Shown here: piece after piece, positions 44,180-55,046 of the stretch
Layout: each line of letters starts with the position of its first letter
Numbering within the stretch: the stretch's first letter is position 1
Source of the DNA: Pollenia angustigena
Taxonomy: Eukaryota; Arthropoda; Insecta; Diptera; Polleniidae
DNA length: 64,000 nt
NCBI GenBank assembly: GCA_930367215.1
Contig: OV884058.1
Coordinates: 102,943,802 to 103,007,801, forward strand
Reading direction: 5' to 3'
The notes under the pieces: generated by a model
Told to the model about the DNA's origin: nothing
Database searches by the model: none
What the model saw: the letters and a program-made list of their open reading frames with translations, nothing else
Translations under genes and position numbers: made by a program

Positions 44180-44689
44180 TTTTTCTTCGAAAGCTGCCCT
44201 TTTTGCATTTTTGTTTTGATTATGCAATTTGTGTTGATAGTAGCGGCCTGTTTTTTACGCATTGTCACTTCACTAGCAAAAAACGTTTTCTTTCTCTTTC
44301 TTTGAAAGCTGCCCTCGCAAATGATTTAGGCATTTTTCATACGTCACTTTTTTCATCTCTGCATACTTTGTGGTATGAACATTGCATTTGAAATAATCGA
44401 AAACGGCAGCTCTTATCACAACTGCAACTAGTGATCACGCATCAGCAACAAAATTTTGCATCACTGCTGCAGAGATGTACAGGAGGCTTAAGGCACAAAG
44501 TATACAGAGATGAAAAAAGTGACGTATAAAAAATGCCTAAATCATTTGCGAGGGCAGCTTTCAAAGAAAGAGAAAGAAAACGTTTTTTGCTAGTGAAGTG
44601 ACAATGCGTAAAAACAGGCCGCTACTATCAACACAAATTGCATAATCAAAACAAAAAACGCAAAAAGGGCAGCTTTCGAAGAAAAAGAC
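44180..44689. mobile_element. Foldback element with ~195-bp near-identical arms
   Basis: The arm 44180-44372 recurs inverted at 44494-44689 with only a few single-base differences (GGCAGCTTTCAAAGAAAGAG, GGCCGCTACTATCAACACAA). The loop is 121 bp. High arm identity suggests recent formation or conversion. A single-arm relative is at 15349-15660. Opposite-strand small frames here are shadows of the arms. Confidence 0.85.
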
Positions 44690-44951
44690 AGAAAAATACA
44701 AATTATTTTCTGTCTCGTGACGCCTTTGTATACTCTGTGCTTAAGGTCCCATTCTTCTTCTTTTATTTGCCCATCCGTTATTCGGATATTAGCGATCATA
44801 CAGTATATAGTACATTTTATAAAACATACAATTAATTAATTCATTTTGGAAGTCTTTTTTACAATTCAGAAATAATCAGTTCTCTATTTTTGGCGGCATA
44901 TAGGAGACTTCGTTCTTCACGATAACCTGTCCATTCTTGAATATTTTTTAA

Positions 44952-46508
44952 CCAGGAAGAATTTTGTTCGACGACAATAATGAAGCAGTATTCGAGATGA
45001 CAGAAAGAAAACGCATTTGGAAAGATTATGTAACGAAATTATTTACTGATGATGAAAGATCAGCTGATGACCGTAGCGCAGAAACCCCTTTGACTGGAAC
45101 ACCAACTAGATATGAAGTAGAGTATGCAATCAACTCGCTTAAGGACAAAAAAGCAACCGGTCCAGATGAAATCCCCTCCGAAGTTTTGAAGCTAATAGAT
45201 GGTAATAATATGCAATTGCTAGTGACTCTTTTTAATTACGTTTATGACAATGGTCAATACCCACACGATTGGCTTAAATCAACATTTATCACCATACCAA
45301 AGAAAAATAATGCTAGAAAATGCAGTGAATATAGACTAATTAGCCTAATGTGCCATGCACTAAAAATATTTCTTAGAATAATACACAGGAGAATATATGA
45401 TAAATGCGAAACTGTTATGGGAGAATCACAATTTGGTTTCAAAGAAGCAATGGGTACTAGAGAAGCGCTACTAAGTGTGCAGATACTAATTCAAAATTGT
45501 CGAGATGTCCATAAAGATGTATGCATGTGCTTTATAGATTATGAAAAAGCCTTTGACACTGTCCAACATGATAAGCTAATGGACATTTTAATGTCCATTG
45601 GAATAGATGAGAAGGAAATACAATGCATAAAAAACCTATACTGGAACCAATCAGCACGAATTCAAATAAATGGAGAATTTAGTGACGAAAATGCCATATC
45701 AAAAGGAGTCAGGCAGGGGTGTATACTATCGCCCTTGTTATTCAACATATATTCAGAAAAAATATTTCGGGAATCAGTAGAAGGAAAGAGAATAGGTATA
45801 CTAATAAACGGAAAGTTTATCAATAACGTACGATACGCTGACGACACAACGTTACTTGCAAGCAGTATATCTGGCCTACAAAAACTGACAGACGAACTTG
45901 CATATGTAAGTGAATCATATGGTCTGAAAATCAACATTAAAAAGACAAAATACATGGTTGTCAGCAGGAAGAATGCTCAAAATAACACGACGCTAAAAAT
46001 AAATAACATAGAAATTGAACGTGTAAAAAATTTTAAATATCTAGGAGTTTTGTTAAATGATCAATGGGACGCATCAAAGGAAATAAGATGTCGTATAGAG
46101 ATGGCGAGAGATGCTTTCTTTAAATACAGCAAGGTACTGACCAGCCATGACATCAGTCTTGCAACAAAGTCACGGTTTATCAAATGCTATGTGTGGTCCG
46201 TGCTTTTATATGCGGCAGAAGTATGGACAGTTAAAGCGACGGATGAGAAAAGATTGGAAGCATTTGAAATGTGGGTATACCGGCGCATATTGAAGATACC
46301 ATGGACTGACCACGTCCCAAATATCGAAGTATTGAGAAGAATGAACCTGGACCGACAACTTTTAAAAACCGTTAAAAACCGTAAAATATCGTATTTGGGA
46401 CACCTGATGAGAAACGACAAATATAAATTTATCCAAACAATTCTCAAGGGGAAAATAGAAGGAAAACGCGCTAGAGGTAGAAGAGAACTTTCCTGGTTAA
46501 AAAAAAAA
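44952..46508 (+). pseudogene. RTE-type LINE reverse transcriptase, truncated
   Basis: An open frame of about 518 codons after a stop at 44949-44951. It covers the RT and C-terminal region of an RTE-clade non-LTR retrotransposon: KKATGPDEIPSEVLK, a thumb-to-palm block with FIDYEKAFDTVQHDKL (first catalytic D), GVRQGCILSPLLFNIYSEK, the catalytic VRYADDT, LKINIKKTKYMVVS and a C-terminal AEVWTVKATDEKRLEAFEMW...RRILKIPW region. The RT palm motifs are intact. The 5' endonuclease domain is absent (5' truncation is normal for LINEs). The 3' end, after RRELSWL, is cut by the MITE at 46506, which supplies the terminal stop. Confidence 0.9.
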
Positions 46509-47273
46509 GGTCCCATTAGCCGACCGTAAATGTAGAAATGTAAATGTAATGTAAACAGCTGATCGTTTCTGTTATATGGAAAGCCATGCAAATGCTTAAC
46601 TGACTGTAATGTCACTTAACCGTAACGTGCCAACCTGTAGAAAATAGAATTTCATTACGAGGTTACGTGACAGTTGTAGATAGTGATGGGCTGCTTATAT
46701 TTTAAACGCAATGCGGGTAAAATCACTCTTTTTGTTTGGTACTTTTTCAGTTATAATATCTGTGGACTTTTGACAAAATAAGTAACAATCCATACATATT
46801 TTCATTTATACAAATACATGCTTAGATGTATAAAATTAACAAATGTATACATATCCACAAACAAACAAAGTATGGTTTTTAATGGTATCAAAACCTTGTT
46901 TAGGCGTATGCACATTTTGAAATTAATGTAAGAACATGTGTACGAATATGATATAATACATATTTGTTTTGTGTAAATCTGTAATATTAATATCAAATAT
47001 TAAATTATTTATTTATTAATACATGCAAGAAATACAGTTTTAATACTATTTAAATCACTTGGTACTTTTTCTGCAAAGCGGTCGCTATTTTAACATTTTT
47101 AATTCTCATCACTGTGTGTGCTGTTTTATGTATACTAATGCTTTTTTGTTTTTGGTTGTGAAAAACAGCTGACACGTTCTTACATGTTCTATAAGTGCAC
47201 AAACGAGCTTACAGTACGTTACGGTACTTTACATTGCATTTAATTACATTTACGGTCGGCTAAAGCGGCCTTT
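46506..47273. mobile_element. MITE with TIR AAAGGYC...TTAGCCGACCGTAAATGTA
   Basis: TTAGCCGACCGTAAATGTA at the left is repeated inverted at the right, together with AAAGG tips and related ATGTAAATGTAATGTAAA words. It is 768 bp and disrupts the RTE frame on the left and borders a zeste-like fragment on the right. Target duplication not resolved because of the adjoining A run. Confidence 0.75.
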
Positions 47274-47274
47274 A

Positions 47275-47530
47275 TTCTGAATTGCGATGCGAAAATCAAT
47301 GCGATGCGAAAAGGCATAAATGTGAACAATTGCTATTCTGTATTGCGATATTCGCATATTTTTTTTAATCGCATTTCAAATGCGAAAAGGTGACAAGTCG
47401 GTATTCTACATTGCGAAAACAAATTCGCAAAATTTCTTCGACAACAAAATAGCATTCGCAAAGTACAAACATGTTAGTGAAAGATAATATTTTATTTGTT
47501 TATTCATCATATATTTATTATTCAATTCAG
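47275..47530. repeat. Subterminal-type repeats TATTCTGYATTGCGA
   Basis: TTATTCTGAATTGCGATGCG, CTATTCTGTATTGCGATATT and GTATTCTACATTGCGAAAAC occur at 47272, 47332 and 47400, with CGCATT/TGCGAA words between. They directly precede a Myb/SANT-like frame and may be the 5' end of its transposon. Confidence 0.5.
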
Positions 47531-47750
47531 GGAAGCAAGCAATAAGACCACCAAACCGCGTCAATTTAAAATAATGATAGAATTTATGAACAAGCACCAA
47601 ATTGCACGTCAGTCGGCAAATACTTTGTGGCAAACGTTAACTGAAGAACTAAATATCAATGGACCACCTATTAGAGAAGCTGCAGGATGGAAAAAGTATG
47701 AAATATATAAACCAGTTATAAAATATTTGACTTCAACTTTAATTTTAATA
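47531..47750 (+). pseudogene. Zeste-type Myb/SANT domain fragment
   Basis: The frame reads KPRQFKIMIEFMNKHQIARQ, then SANTLWQTLTEELNINGPP and GWKKYEIYK, matching the Myb/SANT-like domain of the zeste regulatory family, which is also the partner protein type in PIF/Harbinger transposons. A splice acceptor-like TTCAG lies at 47526-47530. The frame is cut at 47751 by a MITE, so only the domain's core survives. The upstream ATTCTG/TTGCGA repeats favour transposon origin over a host gene. Confidence 0.6.
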
Positions 47751-48022
47751 GGGGGTTACCGCGTATTTCGATTCGAAAGAAATCATTTACGGATTCGAAC
47801 AATTTGTACTGTGTATTACGATTTTCGTAATATTTGTTTCGAATAAACGGACGTTTTTCACACTTTATTGATAACAAAAAATCACTTTCTTAAAAGAGAC
47901 TCTCTATTACGTACAAATATTGTTCATCAAATTTCCCAATTTTTAAAAAATACAACCTCTGTCATCAAATTGTTCGAATCCGTAAATGATTTCTTTCGAA
48001 TCGAAATACGCGGTAACCTCCC
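47751..48022. mobile_element. 272-bp MITE with ~58-bp perfect-looking TIRs
   Basis: Inverted ends GGGGTTACCGCGTATTTCGA / GAGGTTACCGCGTATTTCGA continue identically through GAAATCATTTACGG and ATTCGAACAATTTG. Half copies are at 42255-42400 and 58265-58400. No coding capacity. Confidence 0.85.
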
Positions 48023-48360
48023 TGAATAAGCCTACATTTACGAACGTATCCAACACGCTACATGTTTATTTTTTGTATGATTCGTTTTATGTTGTTTTAA
48101 AAAAAAAGTTTGTGTGACTTTTTTATAAAACGACCTTTGTGCCGCTTTTTAAATATTCCTAAACGTAGTAGCCCTGGTGTGATGCCAACCAATATTTCAA
48201 AACATTTTATTTTAAACTTGTTCGTTCTATAAATCAGTGAAAAGAAAACACTTTCAACTCGTTATACCTGGTATTTATTATTGATCGAATTAAGAAGTAA
48301 TTTATAACAAAACAAACAAAAAAAATATAAATATTTCAAGTTTTTGTGTAATTAATAACA

Positions 48361-49756
48361 TTATGTAGATGAAATATCTAATATTAAATTTGACATCTTA
48401 AGACGAAATTTCAATTTTTCTAAGCGGGCCAAAGATTTTAAGTGTGGCAAAAAGCTCATCAAAAAATTACAATCAGGATCTTCAAGATCAACAAAAGCAC
48501 CTATAATTGAATTTTCTTTTTGTTCGTCTAATGCATCCGTAAAATCACTTCCTCTCAAAGCTTTGGCAGTTAAAAAGCTCAACATTAATTCGGTCATTTT
48601 AGCACGATAATTTATATTTTGAATCTGGGACATTGAACGCATGTGAGACAAAAAGCTGATCAAGAAATTGCTATCAGGATCACAAACGCCATTAAGTTTT
48701 GTTGGGAAATTGCTCTCTTCGCATTCTACTGCTTCTTTCTTAATGTCTACATTGTGGATTTTACAAGATTGAGAAGAATGGTTCGAATAAAATGTGTGAG
48801 CAGAATTTTGTTCTGTTAAATCGCAAGAGAAATGATCTTGTTGCAGATCACTATCATTAGGCCCCGCTGTATTTTTATCACCAAAATTCTCGTGATAGCT
48901 GTCATCGCACTGAATGTTATGGACTTTAGGATCGGTATTTTCATTCTCAGTCGAGCAATTCTTATTTCGCTTAACATCTCTGATAAAAGTTAAGCTGTCA
49001 AAATATTTCCATTTGATGGCGTAATTGGTTCTCTGATCGAATCTACCATCTTTTTCCCTTGCAAAGCGCTTTTTAGCCTTTTGTGAAAAGCGGTACTTTC
49101 TTTTTAAATATGTCCATCTATTTCTGCAAAGTGTCTCTGTAACGTATAAAAATTATTTAACTTGCTTAAGTACTATAAATAAAGTTTTATGACACTAGCC
49201 TAGTCGTAAAACGACATTACCATTAATTTCTATTTTTTGCGCTACTTCTCGCCACATTTTTTCTGTGTGGAGACGTCTTTTATATTGTAGATGATAATCA
49301 TCCCACAAAGCAGGCCTTTTCTTAACTTCTGCGATTAGTTGCCTTGTATCAATTTCTCTTGTTTTTTTTATACTTCCTGAACGATACGATATAAAGGTTT
49401 TAAGAAATGACAAGTCCTTGTAAAAACGCATCCGAGGATAGTAGTCATATTTAGGATGATATTTTCCCCTTTTTTTAGCTAAATTTATTCTCTCTATATA
49501 ACAACTTCTCGCCACACGATAACCTCTTCGTAATGCTAACCATTTTTCTTTGCATGTTTTAGCTGTAAAAAAAACTAATTTGTTTTTTGACTTCTGATTT
49601 TTGGAGTAATATTTTTAAATTACCGTCATGTCCGAGGCATTCGGAAACTTCTCTCCACAAAATCGATTTCTCTGTTGAATGATAATAATAATAATTTTCG
49701 CATTGCCACAATAAAGGCCTTTTACGAACTTCCGCAATTAAACGAAGCTCATCCAT
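48361..49756 (-). CDS. Double-MADF double-BESS protein, gene 3 (416 aa)
   Basis: Three exons: 49756-49624, 49562-49221 and 49136-48361, with GT-AG introns of 61 and 84 bp, both in phase 1. Joining gives 416 codons without stops. The first MADF domain is residues 4-103 (LIAEVRKRPLLW, REVSECLGHD, KTCKEKWLALRRGY) and the second is ~118-222 (LIAEVKKRPALWDD, MWREVAQKIEIN, TLCRNRWTYLKRKY, IKWKYFDSLTFI). BESS motifs lie at ~312-350 (DPDSNFLISFLSHMRSM) and ~377-414 (DPDCNFLMSFLPHLKSL). An IKKE sumoylation-type site lies between. Each MADF is split at the same codon, so the second probably arose by exon duplication. Presumed nuclear DNA-binding protein; no target known. Confidence 0.88.
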
Positions 49757-49770
49757 TGTTTTAAAAGTCT

Positions 49771-49797
49771 CTCACACTACTAAACTATAATTTTCGT
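49771..49797 (-). promoter_or_regulatory. Shared MADF-gene upstream motif, copy 3
   Basis: On the minus strand: TACGAAAATTATAGTTTAGT then AGTGTGAG, starting 41 bp before the ATG of gene 3. The core ACGAAAATTATAGTTTAGT is identical to gene 2's copy. Confidence 0.65.
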
Positions 49798-50084
49798 ACA
49801 TTAAAAGAGCATGAATCATGATTCACGTTAAAAGAGATTAAATTCAAGGCGAATTGATATACATTTTATTCGCCTTGGTTGTAATATACATCAGTGTTGC
49901 CAAGGGAGGAATAAAAAAATTACGCTTCTCTATCATAAAGTTACATTTTCGTCAAAAGTGAAATTTTTAAATACTCCTTGAATAAACACCATATTTATGT
50001 ATTTCATAAAAAAAAATATTTTTGTTCCATATTTCAGTGATAAAAACAAGAACAAATTAATTTTTTTTAACAAAAATGTGTTGT

Positions 50085-50330
50085 GTGTAACACCTTAAAA
50101 TGTTGGTCCTAGACCCTTAAAGAATTCCGATCGACTTAGAATCACTTTCTGAGTCTATCTAACGATGTCCGTCCGGATGGCTGTCCATGTAACCTTGTGC
50201 ACAATTTTAAAAATAATTTCATGAAATTTGGTTCTAATTTGCAGAAGAACCAAGCCTACTGATAATGGCTTATAGCCCCTATACAAGCTGCTTTCCGGAA
50301 TAGCGTCTTTGTGCCCACTCTCGAACAATT
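50085..50330 (+). repeat. Dispersed fly repeat fragment
   Basis: Matches 43560-43700; see there. Contains GATCGACTTAGAATCACTTT and GTCCGTCCGGATGGCTGTCC. Preceded at 49893 by a solo CAGTGTTGCCAAGG hAT-type end. Confidence 0.5.
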
Positions 50331-50401
50331 GTTTTTAAATACTATGATAATTCGTAACTTGTTTCTCTTTGTAATTTTAAAAAGATAAATAGAATAACAT
50401 A

Positions 50402-51759
50402 TGGGCATTTCCTGGGGTCATGAACGTACGTTCGTACGCTTTTGATGTACAAATAATATAGAAAACAAAACTTTTCCTAGCATTTCTTTGCAATTCGATA
50501 GCATTTCAGTAGCTCTATGTTCAGTACAAAAGATGGATTTCATCGAGTTTAAAAGTTTTCATAATAAGAGTAATAAACCTGTGGTCACGAACGTACGCAA
50601 AATAGAAGTCAACTTCGGCCGACAGTAGTGAAATGTAAAAATCTGCGAAATGAAACGGAATTTTTAAAAGAGATTAATTTATTTTAAAAGTGTATTAATG
50701 TAGGTCTCGATCCAGTATTTACAAAATAAAATATCTCTCTTGGTTTTTATTTAATTGGCTTATGTACCGGTCACGAACGTACGGATCGCGAACGTACGAT
50801 TTTTCCATATGTTTTTTATTATTATCACCACGCATTTTCCCATAAATGTCTTCAAATTTCCTTAACAGAAAAGCTTAATACAGTACTTATAGTCACATCC
50901 TTTAGTTGCAACCATAACGTGGACTATATCGCTAATGACTATAAGACTAATTCACATACATATATGCCACTATGACGCATATAACCGAATTCGAATGTAA
51001 TCAAGCTATGTGAATAAAGGAAATTAAAAATGCATATAATTTACACCGACATCAGGCTTATGGTTTTACAACAGAGTTACATACTGTATTAAAAATAAGT
51101 CAAATAATAACAATATATTTCCTAACTGATACCAACGGCAAAAACTAATTTTTTACTAGTAGAGACTTGATGACAAAAATTGAATGATTTAATTGATTCT
51201 TTCTTTGGATGGATTCTTGATTCGAAAACTAAAAAGAACTTAGTAAATTTTGCTAAAGTGACTATAACGCCATTAATTTGTTTTACTTATCCCTTTTATG
51301 TCTGTTGATGGATGGCATATATGGCAAATGTGCTTATATCGCTAAATGGACTATAACGTTAATACTTTATATTGAATTAACTTATAGCGGCAAAATAAAC
51401 AGATAAAATGGACTATATCGCTAAAGTGACTATAAGCGTTGTGACTATAAACGAAAAGTACTGTACTTCTTTTACAATTGATTGTAATGGAGAGATTATG
51501 AAGAAAGAGTGTAAACATAACATATTTCTTGCATGTAAAATAAGTATATAAAAATGTCTTTAGAAGTAGAAAATACAGAAAAATATAAAATTTTCCAGTT
51601 TCCAGCCCAATTTCCTCAAGTAAAACAGCTCAGATATGCTAGGAAACCATTCTTTTATAAGAACATAGACTTTTTTTTTTTTAATAATTAACAATAAAAG
51701 ACGATGATAATCAACATTTTATTTTTTCATCCTGGTAGACCATCCTGGGGAAATGCCCA
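50402..51759. mobile_element. TGGGCA-family element, copy 3
   Basis: The ends TGGGCATTTCCTGGGG and, inverted, TGGGCATTTCCCCAGGATGG are flanked by TA (50400-50401, 51760-51761). ACGAACGTACG words recur at 50424, 50586, 50770 and 50786. The right ~280 bp (51480-51759) match 29183-29475 inverted. A pogo-like element is nested at 50881-51463. Confidence 0.8.
50881..51463. mobile_element. pogo/Tigger-like MITE, TIR CAGTACTT..TATAGTCAC
   Basis: The ends CAGTACTTATAGTCAC and, inverted, CAGTACTTTTCGTTTATAGT are flanked by TA (50879-50880, 51464-51465). GGACTATATCGCTAA/GTGACTATAAG words recur at least eight times. It is 583 bp with no transposase. Related in TIR to the element at 58485. Confidence 0.8.
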
Positions 51760-51764
51760 TATAT

Positions 51765-52680
51765 GAATTTTTATGTTAAAATATAATAATTTTAAATAAA
51801 AAAGTTCTTTTTTCCCAAAAAACAAAAAAAAAATAGTTTTTCCTAAAAATATCATTTTTGTTATAGTGCTTCAGCTTTTTTTTCTATGACAATTTACAAC
51901 AAGAAATGCCTAAATTTGTATGACAGCGCCATCTAGCGAGATTTTTAACATCAAGGTAATCTGACATACCGGTGTACTAACAATTACTTTTTTTTAATGA
52001 AACTTTAACTCCTTTTTTATAGTAAATATGTACATACTACTCTTAATCCTGGTTTGTAGAAAATATCAAGATGCTGTTCTGGGATGACATCGCCACAAAA
52101 TGTTTCAAGCTTGTAAAGCTGAAAGACTCAAAAGAGCCTAAAAAGCTCGAAACTTATAACAAATTAATTATATGTATATATGTATGTACCAAATTAAAAC
52201 GTCTGTCTGCACTTTTATAGAAAAAAATTTATAAAAGGCTCGTGGCAATTTCTCGCCCAACGTGGCGATTTTGAAACGCGTTTGGCGGTGAGATTTTCCA
52301 TTTGGCAACTGGCGGCTTTTTTTTTTTTGCGAATTTTGATATAACTCGCGATTTACTTGGCTATTTTTATTAAACAGTTTGTAATTTGTTGTTATCATTA
52401 CTAATTTTAAAAAAATCTAGCAACTTTTTTCACATGATTTCACAAATTTGACGATTGGCGATCTTTGACATACTGTTTAGTGCCGACTGGAACCCATGAT
52501 ACAAAACCTGCAAAATTTCAACTGAACGATTGTAGAATAATACAAGGTATAGTCATTAGAAATTTTGTTCTCAATTAGAAAACGCATAGAATGTCAAATT
52601 TATTTCAAACAAAAGAAAATGCCAAAAAGTAAAATAAATTAAAAAAAAAATTCAAACAAATATTTAAAAATTAAAATAAA
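51765..52680. other. Non-coding; TTGGCG-rich hAT-like patch
   Basis: At 52230-52470 words such as AACGTGGCGATTTTG, GCGTTTGGCGG and GACGATTGGCGATC resemble the subterminal repeats of the hAT element 27559-29049. No clean termini. Otherwise nothing recognised. Confidence 0.4.
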
Positions 52681-53830
52681 CAAGTTAGAGTGCTATATTC
52701 GGCTGTGCCGAATCTTTGATACCCTCCACCGACAGTTCGAATGTTTAAGGAGTAATATCTGTATGATGTTATTATTATCTTAAACTGTGACGATTTGTTA
52801 TTAATTATGGTTTTAGGCGACTAAACTGTTTTCCGGTAGTAGGGTTTATATGGGGCCTAGGGTAAATTATGGACCGATCATCACGAAATTTCACAGCGTC
52901 ATTTCTAGTCCTTTAAAACTGCGACGTACCAATTTCTGTTATGCTAGCATTATTAATTATGGTGTAAGGTGTACTCAAATGTTTTCCGGGAGTAGGGTTT
53001 CTATGGGCCCTAGGGTAAATTATGTACCGATCATCACGAAATTTCCCAGTATCATTTGCAGTCGTACAAAACTGTGACGAGCCAATTGCATTATTTTTTA
53101 CGGTTTTAGGCGTACTAAACTGTTTTCCGGTAGTAGGGTTTATATGGGCCCTAGGGTAAATTATGTACCGATCTTCACGAAATTTCCCAGTATCATTTGT
53201 AGTCCTACAAAACTGTGACGAGCCAAAATTTGTTATGATTGCATTATTTTTTACGGTTTTAGGCGTACTAAACTGTTTTCCGGGAGTAGGGTTTCTATGG
53301 GGCCAAATTTTGTTACGCTAGCGTTATTTTTTACGATTTTAGGCGTACTAAACTGTTTTTCGGGAGTATTGTTTATATAGGGCTTAGGGTAAATTATGGC
53401 GGGATCATCACGAAATTTAACAGCGTGATTTCCAGTCAACTAAAACAAATTTTTGCAAAATCTTATCTCATTCCGTGCCTTGTTCCAGCATTTATGTTAT
53501 TTTTTGTAACAAAATTATAAATTTTTTTAGGTGGTGGTTTCACATTTTGATTCATAGCTTTGGTCCTACTGAACCGATTTTGCTGGATTTCAATCCCAAA
53601 CTGCTTAGGATAACTACAAGCAATTTGGCATCAAGTTTGTTCATTTCTTTTGAGTTGTTCGAAAGTGAGCGTGTTTTCAACAGACGGACAGACAGACGGA
53701 CATGGCTAAATCGACTTAGAATTACTCAAGGACCCAGAATATATATACTTTATGGGGTCTGAGATGAATAATAAAAAAGTTTCACACGGAATGACAAACT
53801 TAATATACCCTCTTCACAACCTATAGTTTT
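52681..53830 (+). repeat. Dispersed fly repeat with five ~150-bp internal units
   Basis: It begins with the hairpin TTCGGCTGTGCCGAA and ATACCCTCCACC, and ends near ATATACCCTCTTCACAACC. Internal units containing CTGTTTTCCGGKAGTAGGGT recur at ~52827, 52980, 53120, 53273 and 53354 (spacings 153, 140, 153 and 81 bp). GACAGACGGACATGGCTAAA precedes the end. No ORF. The layout (terminal hairpin, central ~150-bp tandem units) recalls Helentron/DINE-type elements, which is a guess. Confidence 0.6.
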
Positions 53831-53864
53831 TTAAATCAAACAAAAAAAATTATAAAAAATGTTG

Positions 53865-54090
53865 CATATGCAATTGTTCTTTTGAGCAAAAAAAGATCAA
53901 TTTTATACATGTGCCGAAAATAAAACGAAATTGTGGAGTGATTCATGCGGTGTTGATAAGAATAACATTCAAAAATCTGTATGTTTTATTTTGAAAACAC
54001 AGATTTTTTTTATCTGAATCAAAAACCAAAACGTGCCCGTTTGATGCGCTGTGCTATACCATCTGTCATTGATGTAAAAGGAATAGACGA
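53865..54090 (+). pseudogene. Degenerate THAP-domain fragment
   Basis: Across two frameshifts the plus strand reads CNCSFEQKKINFIHVPKIKR, LWSDSCGVDKNNIQKSVC, and YFENTDFFYLNQKPKRARLM then RCAIPSV. This follows the THAP zinc-finger pattern: early C-x-C, central W, late C-x2-[H], F-x3-D-F, A-x-P-S. The final zinc-ligand histidine appears as tyrosine. Probably a relic of a THAP-carrying transposon (P-element-like) or gene; it is not functional as read. Confidence 0.5.
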
Positions 54091-54129
54091 ATTTCTGATG
54101 TATGCTAATAAATTCTCCGGTAAAATTTT

Positions 54130-54260
54130 TGGCTTAAGTCCAGTTAAGTCCAGTCCAACACAGCTCAAAAAAGTACATAGGGTTATAGAAAATTGAAAAA
54201 TAAGAAGAAAAATTGAAATTACAAAATTCTGGGAAACGCATAGTTTCCGAGTTATGGTAA
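54130..54260 (+). repeat. Dispersed repeat, inverted relative at 57580-57700
   Basis: Shares CAGCTC.AAAAAA.GT.CATAGGGT, GAAAATTGAAAAATAAGAAG (GAAAATCGAAAAATAAGAAG there) and GGAAACGCATAGTTTCC with 57580-57700 in the opposite orientation. Unclassified; the small frames across it are not convincing. Confidence 0.5.
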
Positions 54261-54359
54261 AATATGGTATTAAATTAACTAAGCGCAAAGGTAGCATGGC
54301 AGTATCAAGTTTCTTAGGTAATAAAACGTTTAACTTAGATAATTTCAATGTTCGAAACA

Positions 54360-55046
54360 GTTTCTAATAATTTCGTTAAAATTACGAAGAAACTTTGAAA
54401 ATTTACGAATGATAGTAAAGTTAGTTTATATTTTTATTTTAGAAAAGTTATCTACGTTAAATATTGTATGAGAACATAGGTTTTAGGTAAATTTACTACT
54501 TTTTTTTTTAATAAAAAAGCATTTTTAAAAAAACTCTATATACTTTTTTAACCTTTTTAATTTCATTACATGTATTTTATTTATCAATTTATATGTATGT
54601 GTACCAGTTAATTTAATGATATACTGAAACTTTTTGTTGTATGTATGTACTATATATAGAGTGGCATTGAAACATTTGTTTTGAGGTTTCTTAAAGTTCC
54701 CATTTGAGGTCAAAGGAATAAAACTAATCTTTTAAAATCCATATTGATCCAGCATCGTGTCGTCCAAATTAATAATCTTCAATAAAAGTAATGAATAATT
54801 ATTGGTTTTATTGTTAATATATTCTGTCTTGTTTTTAAAAAGTTCAGCGGAGTTCTTTATCTTATGTTAATAATACTCACTTACATATTGTTGTATTTTT
54901 ATCCTTTATTGAATAGTTTTTAATTTAATTTTTTTAATTTCATATTTAAAAATTCTAAGTTCAAATTAATATTTGAATGTTTTTTTCATATTATAAAATT
55001 ACGTATTATAAAAAAATTCGAAGAAGATGCCTAACCCAATTAGTAA
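54360..55046. other. AT-rich intergenic, nothing recognised
   Basis: No gene or shared repeat seen. Confidence 0.45.

Noticed and set aside
46187..46615. 142-codon minus-strand frame
   Set aside because: Antisense to the RTE reverse transcriptase and the following MITE; no motif.
49846..49879. Hairpin CAAGGCGAAT...ATTCGCCTTG as terminator or structured RNA
   Set aside because: A 10-bp stem alone is weak evidence; similar words (TTCGCCTTG) occur at 4319 and 18817, so it is more likely a scrap of a dispersed repeat.
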